DNA of 64,000 nt. Source: Rhodothermales bacterium. Its GTDB lineage: Bacteria; Bacteroidota; Rhodothermia; Rhodothermales; JANQRZ01. The DNA is taken from the NCBI GenBank assembly GCA_028284265.1, contig JANQRZ010000023.1, forward strand, positions 53,917-117,916, given 5' to 3'. The notes beneath the pieces were generated by a model. It saw only the letters and a program-made list of their open reading frames with translations. It made no database searches and had not been told where the DNA came from. Positions 1 to 8,522 of this stretch are shown here, piece after piece (the first letter of the stretch is position 1; every line of letters starts with the position of its first letter). The translations under genes and the position numbers were made by a program.

Positions 1-33
1 GTCGGATACGTTTTCGGAGCGTGACATGGGCAT
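1..33 (-). CDS. 5' end of the next gene of the flagellar operon (partial)
   Basis: Only the first codons are inside the window. They read MPMSRSENVSD, or MSRSENVSD if the second ATG (27-25) is used. The start lies about 15 bases after the flgJ stop and on the same strand, as expected for an operon member. In other flagellar operons the gene after flgJ is often flgM, flgN or flgK, but too little is visible to choose. Confidence 0.35.
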   Translation of the reverse strand, partial: MPMSRSENVSD

Positions 34-48
34 CGAAGGCAGGCTGGG

Positions 49-354
49 TTAGTCGAGCGTGGGGTCCTGATTGTGTGACCACTGGCGGAGGAGAAGGTCA
101 GAGAGCGAGAGCGCTCCGCTGCCGACGAGATGCTCCGTGAGCGCATCGGTGAGTACGTCACGCTGCGTGTCGGTGTGACCACTCGCAACGCCGCCCTCGC
201 CGGAGAGCGATTCCTTGAAGAGGTCTTTCGTCATCGCCTGCACGAACTGGCGGACCAAGACAGCCTCGAACTGCTCGGCGGCTTCGGCCTCGTTTCGAGG
301 CTTGTCGGCGGTCGGCGAAGGTGTCGCGGAGGGGATTGCGTTGATCGAAGACAT
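49..354 (-). CDS. flgJ: FlgJ-type rod-binding protein (single domain)
   Basis: 101-residue protein matching the N-terminal rod-binding domain of FlgJ. The core is at about residues 25-75, with the helix EQFEAVLVRQFVQAMTKDLF characteristic of the family. FlgJ assists rod assembly in the periplasm. Enterobacterial FlgJ also carries a C-terminal peptidoglycan hydrolase domain; here that half is absent, as in many other phyla, so a separate enzyme must open the wall. It follows flgI by only 5 bases in one operon. The serine/proline-rich first 20 residues look unstructured and no signal peptide is seen. Confidence 0.85.
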   Translation of the reverse strand: MSSINAIPSATPSPTADKPRNEAEAAEQFEAVLVRQFVQAMTKDLFKESLSGEGGVASGHTDTQRDVLTDALTEHLVGSGALSLSDLLLRQWSHNQDPTLD

Positions 355-359
355 GGTGC

Positions 360-1469
360 TTAGAGGATGACGAGTTCACCTTGCAAGGCCCCGGCACGGT
401 CGATGGCTTGGAATATCGAGATCACATCGCGCGCGGCGAGGCCGAGTTCGTTGAGCGCGGCGGCGAGTTCGGCTACGTCCGTGTTGGGCTGGAGGACGAC
501 GCTTTGGGCGATCTCCTGCTCGACGCCCGCACGGCCCGTCGCTCCGGCGACCGTCTGCCCGTTCGAGAGGGGGGCGGGTTGCGAAACGAACGGCTCGACC
601 TGCGTGGCGATCACGAGGCCGCCATAGGTCACCATGACCTCGCTGATGCGGACGTTGCCGCCTGCGACGATTGTCCCGGTCCGCTCATTGATGACGATGC
701 GGGCCGGCACATCGACCGTCACGTTGAGCGCTTCGAGCTTTGCCATGAGGCCGACCGCGCCGTTCTCATCGCCCGAGGCATCTACGCGGATCAGTCCGGC
801 GTGAACGACCGTTGCCGACCCCGGCAGGAGACCATTGACGGCCTCGGCAACGGCGGTGGCGTTCGTGAAGTCGGGCTGCTTGAGGACGAGACCGAGGTCG
901 GTGCCTGTCACCGTCGCCGCCGTACCTGCCATCACGAGGCCGCCGCCGGGAACGCGCCCAGTGTTCGTCGGCCCGGTGCGCGCACTCGCACCGAGGCTCG
1001 CTGCCATCACGGTACCCGTTGAGACCGGGCCTTGGGCCATGACGTGGGCTTGGCCGGTGATCGGGTTGAGGAGCGGCGTCTGAAGCAGCACGCCGCCGGA
1101 GAGCGACTTCGCATCGCCGAGTGCTGAGACCGTCACATCGAGCTGGCCGCCTGGTCCGCTGAACGGGTCCATCGTCGCTGTCACCATCACGGCGGCGGCG
1201 TTCCGCGCCGAGAGAAGTGCCGGGTCTACGGTGATCCCGAAGGCTTGCAACATGTTGGTGATGCTCTGCACGGTGTGTGGGGCACCGCGCCGCCCGCGCA
1301 CCCGGTCGCCCGTCCGGTCGAGGCCAACGACGAGGCCGTAGCCGGTGAGTTGAACCGGAACTGCGCCTTCAAGCACGACAAGGTCTTTGAGTCGTGCTGT
1401 TCCCGTGCTCTGGGCGTAGACATCACCGCCGAGCAGCAGAAGAGAGAAAGCAATAGCTAGATAGCGCAT
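360..1469 (-). CDS. flgI: Flagellar P-ring protein FlgI
   Basis: 369 residues, the usual FlgI length. FlgI forms the periplasmic P ring around the rod. A signal peptide of about 19 residues ends at VYA-QS. Family blocks are clear: RLKDLVVLEGAVPVQLTGYG near the N-terminus, GLDRTGDR, the central PTNTGRVPGGG region, the NERTGTIVAGGNVRISEVMV segment, and the C-terminal block VAELAAALNELGLAARDVISIFQAI. It sits between flgH and flgJ in a co-directional operon with 5-11 base gaps. Confidence 0.96.
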   Translation of the reverse strand: MRYLAIAFSLLLLGGDVYAQSTGTARLKDLVVLEGAVPVQLTGYGLVVGLDRTGDRVRGRRGAPHTVQSITNMLQAFGITVDPALLSARNAAAVMVTATMDPFSGPGGQLDVTVSALGDAKSLSGGVLLQTPLLNPITGQAHVMAQGPVSTGTVMAASLGASARTGPTNTGRVPGGGLVMAGTAATVTGTDLGLVLKQPDFTNATAVAEAVNGLLPGSATVVHAGLIRVDASGDENGAVGLMAKLEALNVTVDVPARIVINERTGTIVAGGNVRISEVMVTYGGLVIATQVEPFVSQPAPLSNGQTVAGATGRAGVEQEIAQSVVLQPNTDVAELAAALNELGLAARDVISIFQAIDRAGALQGELVIL

Positions 1470-1480
1470 TCAGGGCGGGG

Positions 1481-2056
1481 TTAGTTGCTGCCGAGGGCGA
1501 TGGCGGCCCCTACGAGCGCGGCGGCTCCGATCTTGAGGAGCGTGCCGGGGCGGAAGAACTTGTTGCGGAGGCCCTTCTGCCGGTAGTCCACGCTCGCGTT
1601 GGCGATCTGGTAGGAGAGGATCGTGTTATTGTAGGTCACGTCGAGCGGGCGCACGGTGCCCTTGACCTTCATCAGGTGCGTCACGCCGTTGACGTGCAGC
1701 GAGCGCTCGCCTGCAATTTGGAGATTGCCTGTGCTGTCCACCGCGACGACGAGAGCCGTGATTGTCCCGCTCAGGAGGTCGCTCTGGACCGCTTGGTTTT
1801 CCGCCGACTGGTTCTGGTTCATCGTGGCGTCGAGGCCGAACTGGCCGCTGAGGTCGCCGCCATTGACGCTGGCGCTGCCGCCCAGTCCGGCCTGCGAGCG
1901 GTCTTCAAACTGACTCACGCTGGAGGCCGCTGTCCGTTCGGCAAGAACAATGGTGATTGGGTCGCCGGGTCGCGAGGCCTTGGGGTCGGCAAAGAGCGAC
2001 TGGGCGAGGGCGGCGGGGCCGAAGCCGAGCAGGAGGAAGAGGGCGAGAAGGCGCAT
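1481..2056 (-). CDS. flgH: Flagellar L-ring protein FlgH
   Basis: 191 residues. FlgH builds the outer-membrane L ring. The conserved regions are present: PGDPITIVLAERTAAS, the LSGTITALVV/NLQIAGERSL core, and the C-terminal block VRPLDVTYNNTILSYQIANA. The N-terminus MRLLALFLLLGFGPAALAQS is a signal peptide for ordinary cleavage. The lipobox cysteine that makes FlgH a lipoprotein in most Gram-negative bacteria is not there. A hydrophobic C-terminal stretch (about 172-188) is also present. It lies between flgA and flgI with gaps of about 10 bases. Confidence 0.93.
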   Translation of the reverse strand: MRLLALFLLLGFGPAALAQSLFADPKASRPGDPITIVLAERTAASSVSQFEDRSQAGLGGSASVNGGDLSGQFGLDATMNQNQSAENQAVQSDLLSGTITALVVAVDSTGNLQIAGERSLHVNGVTHLMKVKGTVRPLDVTYNNTILSYQIANASVDYRQKGLRNKFFRPGTLLKIGAAALVGAAIALGSN

Positions 2057-2065
2057 GGCGGCAGG

Positions 2066-2758
2066 TTATAGGGTGGCGATCCACTCGGCCTCGCCGGGGG
2101 CGGTGAGGCGGGCGCGGTAGGTGGTGCCGGTGGCGGGAGCGAAGAGGCGGACGGCATCACCCACCGCACCCGGCGCTCGGGTGTGGCAGGGAATCGAAAA
2201 GGCGAGCGCGCCGCGCCGATACTGCATCGTCACGGTGTCGCCGGTGTCCACTGCGAGGGGCGGACGGAGGTCATCGCGTCGGAGTGCTCGGCCTTCACGG
2301 AGGGATCGAGCGGCGAAAAGCTGATCCGTGACGAAGGCGCGGAGATCGGCAGCGCGCATCGGTTCGCCGTGGAAGGTGGTGGTTTCAAGCCAAGCAATAC
2401 CGAGGTCGGTAGCGGCCACCGCCTCATCCCGTGGCACCGAGCGCCACGCCACGACGACCGAGTCGAAGTGGGCGACGTGGAGCAGTGCCCAGCCGGTCTT
2501 CTGCCAGCCGCTCGGGGTGTCGGCCAGCACGTTAACCTGCGTATGCCCGCGCGGTACCGTCGCGTCAGCGGGAAGGTCGACGCGGAGCGACGGGGCGGAC
2601 ACGTCGCCGCCGGTGCGGAGGACGCGGACGCGAAGGCGCTCCGCATCCTCCGGGAACCGAGCGGCGAGAGCGTTCTCGGCGGCAGCTTGAAGAGACGAGG
2701 GCGTGGCGGTCGCCCCCGTCAGCGGTAGAATGAGTAGCAAAGCCGCAAGAAGGCGCAT
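2066..2758 (-). CDS. flgA: Flagellar P-ring assembly chaperone FlgA (SAF domain)
   Basis: 230 residues with a signal peptide (MRLLAALLLILPLTGATA). FlgA is the periplasmic chaperone for P-ring assembly by FlgI. The middle (about residues 100-165) is SAF-like: SVPRDEAVAATDLGIAW, then RAARSLREGRALRRDDLRPP-type sequence. The C-terminal FlgA/SAF fold has VDTGDTVTMQYRRGALAFSI. The sequence is divergent and the call gains weight from its position between flgG and flgH, a common flg gene order. It starts 2 bases after the flgG stop. Confidence 0.85.
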   Translation of the reverse strand: MRLLAALLLILPLTGATATPSSLQAAAENALAARFPEDAERLRVRVLRTGGDVSAPSLRVDLPADATVPRGHTQVNVLADTPSGWQKTGWALLHVAHFDSVVVAWRSVPRDEAVAATDLGIAWLETTTFHGEPMRAADLRAFVTDQLFAARSLREGRALRRDDLRPPLAVDTGDTVTMQYRRGALAFSIPCHTRAPGAVGDAVRLFAPATGTTYRARLTAPGEAEWIATL

Positions 2759-2760
2759 CG

Positions 2761-3543
2761 CTATCGCTTGACGTTGTTGGCGATCTGGAGCATTTCCTCG
2801 CTCGTCGTGACCATCTTCGAGTTCAACTCGTAGGCCCGCTGCGCCGTGATCAGGTTGACCATCTCCTGCACCACGTCCACGTTGGCAGTTTCGAGAAAGC
2901 CCTGACTGAGCATCCCCAGTCCGTCTTCGCCGGGCAGGCCGATGGTCGGTTCGCCGCTGGCGTTGGTCTGCTCGAAGAGGTTGCCGCCGAGGCTGCCGAG
3001 GCCACCGGGGTTCGCAAACCGCGCCAGTTCGAGTTGGCCGAGTTCGACCGGTTCCGGCTCGCCCGCGAGGCGTGCCGTGACGATCCCGTCTTGGCTGATG
3101 TTGACATTCGAGGCCTCGGGCGGAATGGCGATGTCGGGTTCGACGAGGAGGCCGGTCTGGGTGATGAGTTCGCCGTCAGCGCTGAGGCCGAAGGTGCCGT
3201 CGCGCGTGAAGGCGATCTGGCCGTCGGGCTTGCGGACTTGGAAGAAGCCGTCGCCGTTGATCGCCACGTCGAGCGTGTTGCCGGTCTCGGCGAGGCTGCC
3301 CTGCGTGAAGTTGCGGACCGTCGCCACCGCCGTCGCGCCGTGGCCCATCTGCATCGAGGCGGGGTCTGCGCCGCCCGCTTCCTCGCCACTCGCTTGGACG
3401 TTCTGATAGAGGAGGTCGTGGAAGACGATGGACGAGCGCTTGTAGCCTGTCGTGTTGGCGTTGGCGAGGTTGTTCGCCGTGTTGTCCACGCCGTTCTGCT
3501 GGGCGCTCATTCCGAGGGCGGCGGTGCGGAGTGCTCGAAGCAT
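2761..3543 (-). CDS. flgG: Flagellar distal rod protein FlgG
   Basis: 260 residues, standard FlgG length. FlgG forms the distal rod. Family signatures are NLANANTTGYKRS near residue 27 (flagellar basal-body rod motif), MGHGATAVATVRNFTQGSLAETGN, LDVAINGDGFFQV and the C-terminal NVDVVQEMVNLITAQRAYELNSK. No signal peptide, as expected for a substrate of the flagellar type III export apparatus. It lies between flgF and flgA. Confidence 0.96.
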   Translation of the reverse strand: MLRALRTAALGMSAQQNGVDNTANNLANANTTGYKRSSIVFHDLLYQNVQASGEEAGGADPASMQMGHGATAVATVRNFTQGSLAETGNTLDVAINGDGFFQVRKPDGQIAFTRDGTFGLSADGELITQTGLLVEPDIAIPPEASNVNISQDGIVTARLAGEPEPVELGQLELARFANPGGLGSLGGNLFEQTNASGEPTIGLPGEDGLGMLSQGFLETANVDVVQEMVNLITAQRAYELNSKMVTTSEEMLQIANNVKR

Positions 3544-3563
3544 CGGTTCGGAGGTTGGGTCGA

Positions 3564-4280
3564 TTAGAACTTGCCGAGGTCGCGGGTGACGGCACCGAGG
3601 GCTTGGTCAGTTGTCTGGAGCATCTTCTGCTGCGACTCGAAGAGGCGGAAGTGGGTGATCATGTCCGTCATCTCGGACATCGGGTTGACGTTGCTCATCT
3701 CGACGACGCCGGAGCGGATATCGGGCGCGTCGAGTGGCTCCGGTTCAGCATCGGTGCCGAAGGTGGCTCCGTCGAGGCGTTCGAACGCGGTGTCCTCGGC
3801 GAACTGCACCGTGCGGAGCGTACCGACCTCCTGCTCGCCGACGGTGATGGTGCCGTCGGCGGTGATGGCAATGGGACCGCCGTCGGTCGGAAGCTGGAGC
3901 GGGCCGTCCGTGCCCTGCATCGTGAAGCCGTCCGGTGTCACGAGCGTCCCGTCAGACGTTGGCGTGAGCCGCCCGGCGCGGGTATAGCGCGTCGCCCCGG
4001 CCTCGTCGGTGACGACGAAGAATCCTTCGCCGCCGAGCGCCACATCGAGCGGGTTGCCGGTCGTCTCGAAGGCTCCGCGCTGCGGGTCGCTCCACTGCGT
4101 GGCGGTGCGCTGGCTGACGGGGTTGCCTTCCTCGTCGATGCGTCGACTCAGCACGTCGGTGAACGTCCGATCGCGGCGGAAGCCGACGGTGTTCGCGTTC
4201 GCGAGGTTGTTCGCGGTACGTTCCTGCTGCCGGTTCATCTCCGACATGGAGGCGGCGGCGTTGCGGAGGCGGAGAAGCAT
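3564..4280 (-). CDS. flgF: Flagellar proximal rod protein FlgF
   Basis: 238 residues, a FlgE/F/G family member. The N-terminal rod motif NLANANTVGFRRDRTF, the TGNPLDVALGGEGFFVV block and the C-terminal MSNVNPMSEMTDMITHFRLF are present. It is the shorter, more divergent paralogue immediately upstream of flgG, the usual place of flgF. It is the first gene of the minus-strand operon here, so the promoter should lie in 4281-4592. Exported by the flagellar type III system. Confidence 0.88.
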   Translation of the reverse strand: MLLRLRNAAASMSEMNRQQERTANNLANANTVGFRRDRTFTDVLSRRIDEEGNPVSQRTATQWSDPQRGAFETTGNPLDVALGGEGFFVVTDEAGATRYTRAGRLTPTSDGTLVTPDGFTMQGTDGPLQLPTDGGPIAITADGTITVGEQEVGTLRTVQFAEDTAFERLDGATFGTDAEPEPLDAPDIRSGVVEMSNVNPMSEMTDMITHFRLFESQQKMLQTTDQALGAVTRDLGKF

Positions 4281-4592
4281 GAGCAGTCGGGGTTGGCTGT
4301 GAACCGTCTTTCAAAGCCAGGGCCAAGCCTCCGGAACCGATCTGTGCCGAAATGAAGCGGAATAGGCCCTGCCGAGGGGCACATTTTTCCTACCCTCCAG
4401 CGGTATGAATTGCCGAGGGCACCTTGCGCAAACCGCCCTATTTCGTGTGCCAATCGCCATTGTGAATTGCGGCGCGCGGCATGCGAACCGAGGCACTTTG
4501 GCGTTGCTCCTGTTGACTTGACTGCGTTCGGACCCCTACCTTTGGGGCCGCTTCGCCGCGCCGAAGCCCTGTTTCGACCACCACTGGCTCTT
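4281..4592. promoter_or_regulatory. Divergent intergenic region between flgF and the LamG gene
   Basis: About 310 bases with no convincing gene. It must contain the leftward flagellar promoter and the rightward LamG promoter. A direct repeat TGCCGAGGGGCAC (4370-4382) / TGCCGAGGGCACC (4411-4423) is visible, 41 bases apart, and could be a regulator site. No clear sigma-28 or sigma-54 promoter was recognised on the flagellar side. Confidence 0.45.
4513..4544 (+). promoter_or_regulatory. Bacteroidota-type promoter of the LamG gene
   Basis: TACCTTTG (4537-4544) matches the TAnnTTTG -7 element. TTG occurs upstream at 4513-4515 or 4518-4520, giving 21 or 16 bases spacing. Transcription would begin near 4551, which supports the downstream TTG start at 4593 over an upstream ATG at 4410. 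Confidence 0.5.
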
Positions 4593-6257
4593 TTGGACGC
4601 GATACGCTCCATTGTTACGCGCTGCCTGTTACTCCTTGCTCTGCTCCCGGCTTCGGCTGCTTGGGCACAGCTAGAGACTGACGGGATGGTCCACGCCCTC
4701 GATGCAGGGCAGGAGGTTAATGCGTTCTTCCGCTGGATGGGGTCTGATCCGATTGAGGGTCTCCACCTAGACCTTCCGCCGGATTGGACGGTGGAGCGTG
4801 TGCAGGCCGTGTATGCCCGGTCGTCGGTTCCTATAGAGGCCGAGGTTCAAGCTGCCAGTTCAGAGCGCGCTCGGGCGATGATGGACGAGCCGTTGCGCGG
4901 TGTGCAGACATTTGTCGTCAGCCTAACTGTAGGGAGTCGTCTCGGCTATCAGGAGGTTCGTGTTACGCCGATTGTACCGGGTCAGACGGAGCGGGCGATG
5001 CCTACGTCGTGGCAAGCCTATGTGCGCGAGGCGCTTCCGGCAGGCCGTAACCGGGCCTTCCACCTCGATGCCGAGACATCGCCCGTTGCTCTCCGTCACC
5101 GGATCCTGCCTCCCCTTGATCCGCGCGAACCCTATACTCTCGAGTTCTGGATTCGCACGCTCGGGTTGAATGAGGTCGTGCTCTCGACGTGGGACGGCGA
5201 TGAGGAGCGGCCCTACCCGCTAGAACTGATGGTCGATGGGCATGGGCGGATCGTGGTCTACCGAGGTCGTCCGGGTCGCCACGAGACGATGAAGTCCGAG
5301 GTGCCAGTAGCCGATGGAGCTTGGCACCATGTTGCGATTGTCAACGACCCGCAGGCCGAACGAGCAGGGCTTTTTGTCGATGGCGTGAGGGCGGACTCGC
5401 TGCGGAGTAGCGATCCATCGGGGATGCTGAACACAATGTCGCTCGCGCTCGGCGGTCGGCCTGAGCGACCGGGTGTGGCCTCGGCTCGGCGCTTTACGGG
5501 CTATCTCGACGAGTTCCGCCTATGGAGTCTCGCGCGTCCAGTCGTGGCCATTCGCCGCACGATGCGTGTCCCGCTTGACGAAGCACCGGCTGAAGTCTTC
5601 CGCCTTGGCTTCGATACCCCGTTTGTGCCGGAGGTGCTCGTTCAGGTTCCTGATGCCGTCGTCCGTGTACCATCCAATCTCTCGTTTGCCTTCCCTGTAG
5701 AGGCCCTCGAAGCGTCGGTGCAGCAGGGCATCGTCACGCTTACGTGGGAGACCAAGAACCGCCGGGCCAGCGAGTTTCAGGTGGAGCGCTCATCGGACGG
5801 GCAGCGGTTCGAGACGGTCGGGACGGTGGATGCCTCCGAGCAGGTGGGAGAGACGGTAGACGGCGGTGTTCGCTTCGCCTACACCGACTTGCCGCCCGAA
5901 GACCGGGTGCTCTACTACCGCGTCCGGCAGATCACGCCTGACGAGCCGGAGCGCGTCTCCGGCGCGTTCAAGCTCGGCCTCGGAGCCGATGGCGCGAACG
6001 CGCTGATCGTCGGCAACTCGCCCAACCCGTTCCGGGGTAGCACGACGATCACCTACGAACTGGCGCAGTCGGCTCCCGTCCGGCTCTCGGTGTGGGATGT
6101 AGCAGGCACGCGCGTTGCTACCCTCGTGGACGAGACACTGCCGCCGGGGCGGCATGAGTACCGCTTCACGGCGGATGGCCTGCCGAGCGGGGTCTACTTC
6201 GTCCGGTTGGAGACGCCAGGTGGGAGCGCAGCGCACAAGCTGACGCTGACACGGTAG
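4593..6257 (+). CDS. Secreted LamG-domain protein with T9SS C-terminal sorting domain
   Basis: 554 residues from the TTG start at 4593. An ATG at 4410 would put about 60 unlikely residues before the signal peptide and would precede the promoter. The signal peptide IRSIVTRCLLLLALLPASAA ends at AWAQ. A concanavalin/LamG-like jelly-roll follows (about 170-310: LEFWIRTLG, DGAWHHVAIV, GLFVDGVRADSL). Then comes a fibronectin-like segment (about 385-465: VTLTWETKNRRASEFQVERS). The last 80 residues are a type A T9SS sorting domain (NSPNPFRGSTTITYEL, LPSGVYFVRLET). It is predicted to be exported by Sec and then secreted or surface-anchored by T9SS. Its ligand is unknown. Confidence 0.85.
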   Translation: MDAIRSIVTRCLLLLALLPASAAWAQLETDGMVHALDAGQEVNAFFRWMGSDPIEGLHLDLPPDWTVERVQAVYARSSVPIEAEVQAASSERARAMMDEPLRGVQTFVVSLTVGSRLGYQEVRVTPIVPGQTERAMPTSWQAYVREALPAGRNRAFHLDAETSPVALRHRILPPLDPREPYTLEFWIRTLGLNEVVLSTWDGDEERPYPLELMVDGHGRIVVYRGRPGRHETMKSEVPVADGAWHHVAIVNDPQAERAGLFVDGVRADSLRSSDPSGMLNTMSLALGGRPERPGVASARRFTGYLDEFRLWSLARPVVAIRRTMRVPLDEAPAEVFRLGFDTPFVPEVLVQVPDAVVRVPSNLSFAFPVEALEASVQQGIVTLTWETKNRRASEFQVERSSDGQRFETVGTVDASEQVGETVDGGVRFAYTDLPPEDRVLYYRVRQITPDEPERVSGAFKLGLGADGANALIVGNSPNPFRGSTTITYELAQSAPVRLSVWDVAGTRVATLVDETLPPGRHEYRFTADGLPSGVYFVRLETPGGSAAHKLTLTR

Positions 6258-6316
6258 GGGACCGAGCGAGGACGCTATATTGAGTGGAGCCCTTTCCCTC
6301 CATTCCGTCTAGCTCC

Positions 6317-7003
6317 ATGGTCCTCACGTATTACGGTCACGCCGCGCTCCAAATCGAGATGAACGGCACGACGCTCCTTTTCGACCCGTTCATCACCGGC
6401 AACGGGCACACCGAAGGTATCGTCACAGCCGACGATCTCTCGCCCGACGTCATCCTGCTCACCCACGCCCACGGCGATCACTGGGGCGATACGCCGAGCA
6501 TTCTCAAGCGCACGAACGCCCTCCTTGTTGCCAACTACGAGATCGTGATGTACGCCAACCGTGAGCACGGGCACGAGAACATCCAGCCGATGAACACAGG
6601 CGGCGCGTTCGATTTTGGCTGGGGCCATGTGACCCAGACCTATGCGCGGCACTCGTCGTCCTTCCCGGATGGTACCTACGGCGGCAACCCGAACGGCTAC
6701 ATTCTCCAGGTCGAAGGCAAGACGGTCTACATCACCGGCGATACGTGTCGCTTCAGCGGGATGGCCCGCATCGGCGAGGCCTACGACATCGATCTCTGCG
6801 TGCTGCCCGTCGGCGATGTGGTGACGATGGGGCCAGACGAGGCCGTGCGTTGCGTCGAGGTGCTGAAGCCGAAGCTGTCGCTGCCCATCCACTACGGCAC
6901 GTTTCCTTTCCTGACCGGCACACCAGACGCATTCTCCGAGAAAGCGAGCGGGGCGGGATTTGAGTCGCGCTCGCTGAAGCCGGGGGAAACGCTTACCTTA
7001 TAG
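6317..7003 (+). CDS. UPF0173/UlaG-like metal-dependent hydrolase
   Basis: 228 residues, metallo-beta-lactamase fold. The start ATG at 6317 gives the canonical N-terminus MVLTYYGHAALQIE; an in-frame ATG 33 bases upstream adds nothing conserved. Metal ligands are seen in LTHAHGDHWGD (HxHxDH), a later ITGDT and the C-terminal PIHYGTF. Family members include L-ascorbate-6-phosphate lactonase and many uncharacterised UPF0173 proteins. The substrate here cannot be told. Cytoplasmic, no signal peptide. Confidence 0.85.
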   Translation: MVLTYYGHAALQIEMNGTTLLFDPFITGNGHTEGIVTADDLSPDVILLTHAHGDHWGDTPSILKRTNALLVANYEIVMYANREHGHENIQPMNTGGAFDFGWGHVTQTYARHSSSFPDGTYGGNPNGYILQVEGKTVYITGDTCRFSGMARIGEAYDIDLCVLPVGDVVTMGPDEAVRCVEVLKPKLSLPIHYGTFPFLTGTPDAFSEKASGAGFESRSLKPGETLTL

Positions 7004-7029
7004 GTGCGTAGACACGGGCGTAACGCCTT

Positions 7030-8001
7030 ATGGCACATCGTATTCCGATCCGCACCCTCAGTCGCTGGGCTTCGGCTCTGGCCTTCAGCGTGCTCCTCCT
7101 GCCGGGGCTGGCCCTCGCGCAGCGGCCCTTCGATGTGCTCGACCCGTTTTACCAAGAGGAGTCGGCGCGGCGGGCATTCTACGATGGGTTTGCACTCTCT
7201 GGCGAGATCGGGTATCGGTCCTCCGGCCCCTTCCGGCAATCGCCTGACGCGGACCAGCGCGGCCCGCTCGCGCTCTCGTTCCAACTCGACTATGCCCTCG
7301 CCTCGCAGATCGACTTGAGCGCCGTCTTCGACGTGAGCGGGGGGTTGGTCAGCCAACTCGGCGGTGGCCCGGTCCGGCTGAGTTGGATCGTGGTCAAACC
7401 CTATTGGCATAACGAGCACACGGACTATGCCGTGCGTATCGCGGTAGACCCGGTCAGCGAGGGCGGCCTCGGCTTTCGGCAGACCGACATTGCCTTCGTT
7501 TCCACTTCGGATCTCTCGCCGCTGATCTCGTCAGACTTTGCGATTGGATTGAGGAGAGCACATGTTGGCTACGAGCGGTTGCAGGTCGGCGATCCACTCG
7601 ACATCGGCTTGGAGGTGGGCGACCCCGAGTTGGTGCGGACGCGCGCCATCGGCAACGAGATCCACCTGATGTGGGGTCACAACCTCCACTTCGACCCTGC
7701 CGGAAGTAATTTTTTTCTGACACTCCTCGCCGAAGCAATGGACTACGACCTCGTCGAGTCTCGCCCGTTCGAGGACACGGAGCCGGAAACGGCGGATGAT
7801 GCGGACAACGAGGACCGGGGACGCTATCGGGGCGGCGTCGGTTGGGTGCGGGCCGGGTTGGAGCTCAACCGGCCGGGCTATCAGTTCTCGCCGTTCGTCG
7901 GCGTCCCGATGGCGACGTGGATGGATATTGAGGGCGAGACGAACACATGGGGGCCGCGCTTCCAGAACCTCCGCTTCGGCCTACGCCTGACGCTGCGGTG
8001 A
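7030..8001 (+). CDS. Probable outer-membrane protein, function unknown
   Basis: 323 residues with a clear signal peptide (LSRWASALAFSVLLLPGLALA-QR). The mature part has alternating hydrophobic/polar stretches and ends FQNLRFGLRLTLR, an amphipathic, beta-barrel-like C-terminus. An acidic loop lies at about residues 245-265 (DTEPETADDADNEDRG). I do not recognise a named family. The stop overlaps the start of the next gene (GTGA), so the two are probably translationally coupled. Confidence 0.65.
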   Translation: MAHRIPIRTLSRWASALAFSVLLLPGLALAQRPFDVLDPFYQEESARRAFYDGFALSGEIGYRSSGPFRQSPDADQRGPLALSFQLDYALASQIDLSAVFDVSGGLVSQLGGGPVRLSWIVVKPYWHNEHTDYAVRIAVDPVSEGGLGFRQTDIAFVSTSDLSPLISSDFAIGLRRAHVGYERLQVGDPLDIGLEVGDPELVRTRAIGNEIHLMWGHNLHFDPAGSNFFLTLLAEAMDYDLVESRPFEDTEPETADDADNEDRGRYRGGVGWVRAGLELNRPGYQFSPFVGVPMATWMDIEGETNTWGPRFQNLRFGLRLTLR

Positions 8002-8492
8002 CGCTCGGTATTGTGTCGGACACCCACGGCTGGCTGCACCCGGCACTGCCCGAGATGCTGGCGGGCGTCGATCTGATTCTCCACGCAGGCGATGTGGGTA
8101 CGCCCGATATCCTCGACGCGCTCGAAGAAGTCGCGCCTGTTCGGGCAGTCTACGGCAATGTCGATGGACAGCCGATTCGGCATCGCGCCCCCGAGCACCA
8201 GCGCCTCCGGGTCGAAGGGTTGCGTATCTGGATGACACACATCGGCGGGCGGCCGGGGCGCTGGGCCAAAGGCATCGGGCCGACGCTGCGTGAGGAACGC
8301 CCCGACATCTTCATCTGCGGGCACAGCCATATCCTCCGCATCGAGCGCGTCGCTAACCTTGGCAGGATGCTTTATCTCAACCCCGGCGCGGCGGGACGAC
8401 AGGGTTTCCACACCGTCAAGACCTGTGTTCGGCTTCAGGTGAAGAGTGGCATAGCACGGCAGGCCGAGGTCGTTCATCTGGATGAGGACTAG
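7998..8492 (+). CDS. YfcE/MJ0936-type metallophosphoesterase
   Basis: 164 residues from GTG at 7998, which overlaps the previous stop as GTGA; in-frame upstream codons look non-coding. Calcineurin-like phosphoesterase motifs of the YfcE family are present: GIVSDTHG, LILHAGDVG, AVYGNVDG, ICGHSHI and YLNPGAAG. Such enzymes hydrolyse phosphodiesters with a two-metal centre. The physiological substrate is unknown. Confidence 0.88.
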   Translation: MTLGIVSDTHGWLHPALPEMLAGVDLILHAGDVGTPDILDALEEVAPVRAVYGNVDGQPIRHRAPEHQRLRVEGLRIWMTHIGGRPGRWAKGIGPTLREERPDIFICGHSHILRIERVANLGRMLYLNPGAAGRQGFHTVKTCVRLQVKSGIARQAEVVHLDED

Positions 8493-8522
8493 GGCGTAGT
8501 TTCTCGGCTCCCATCCACGCTT

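Noticed and set aside
4410..4592. Upstream ATG start for the LamG protein
   Set aside because: It precedes the promoter and places 61 non-conserved residues before the signal peptide.
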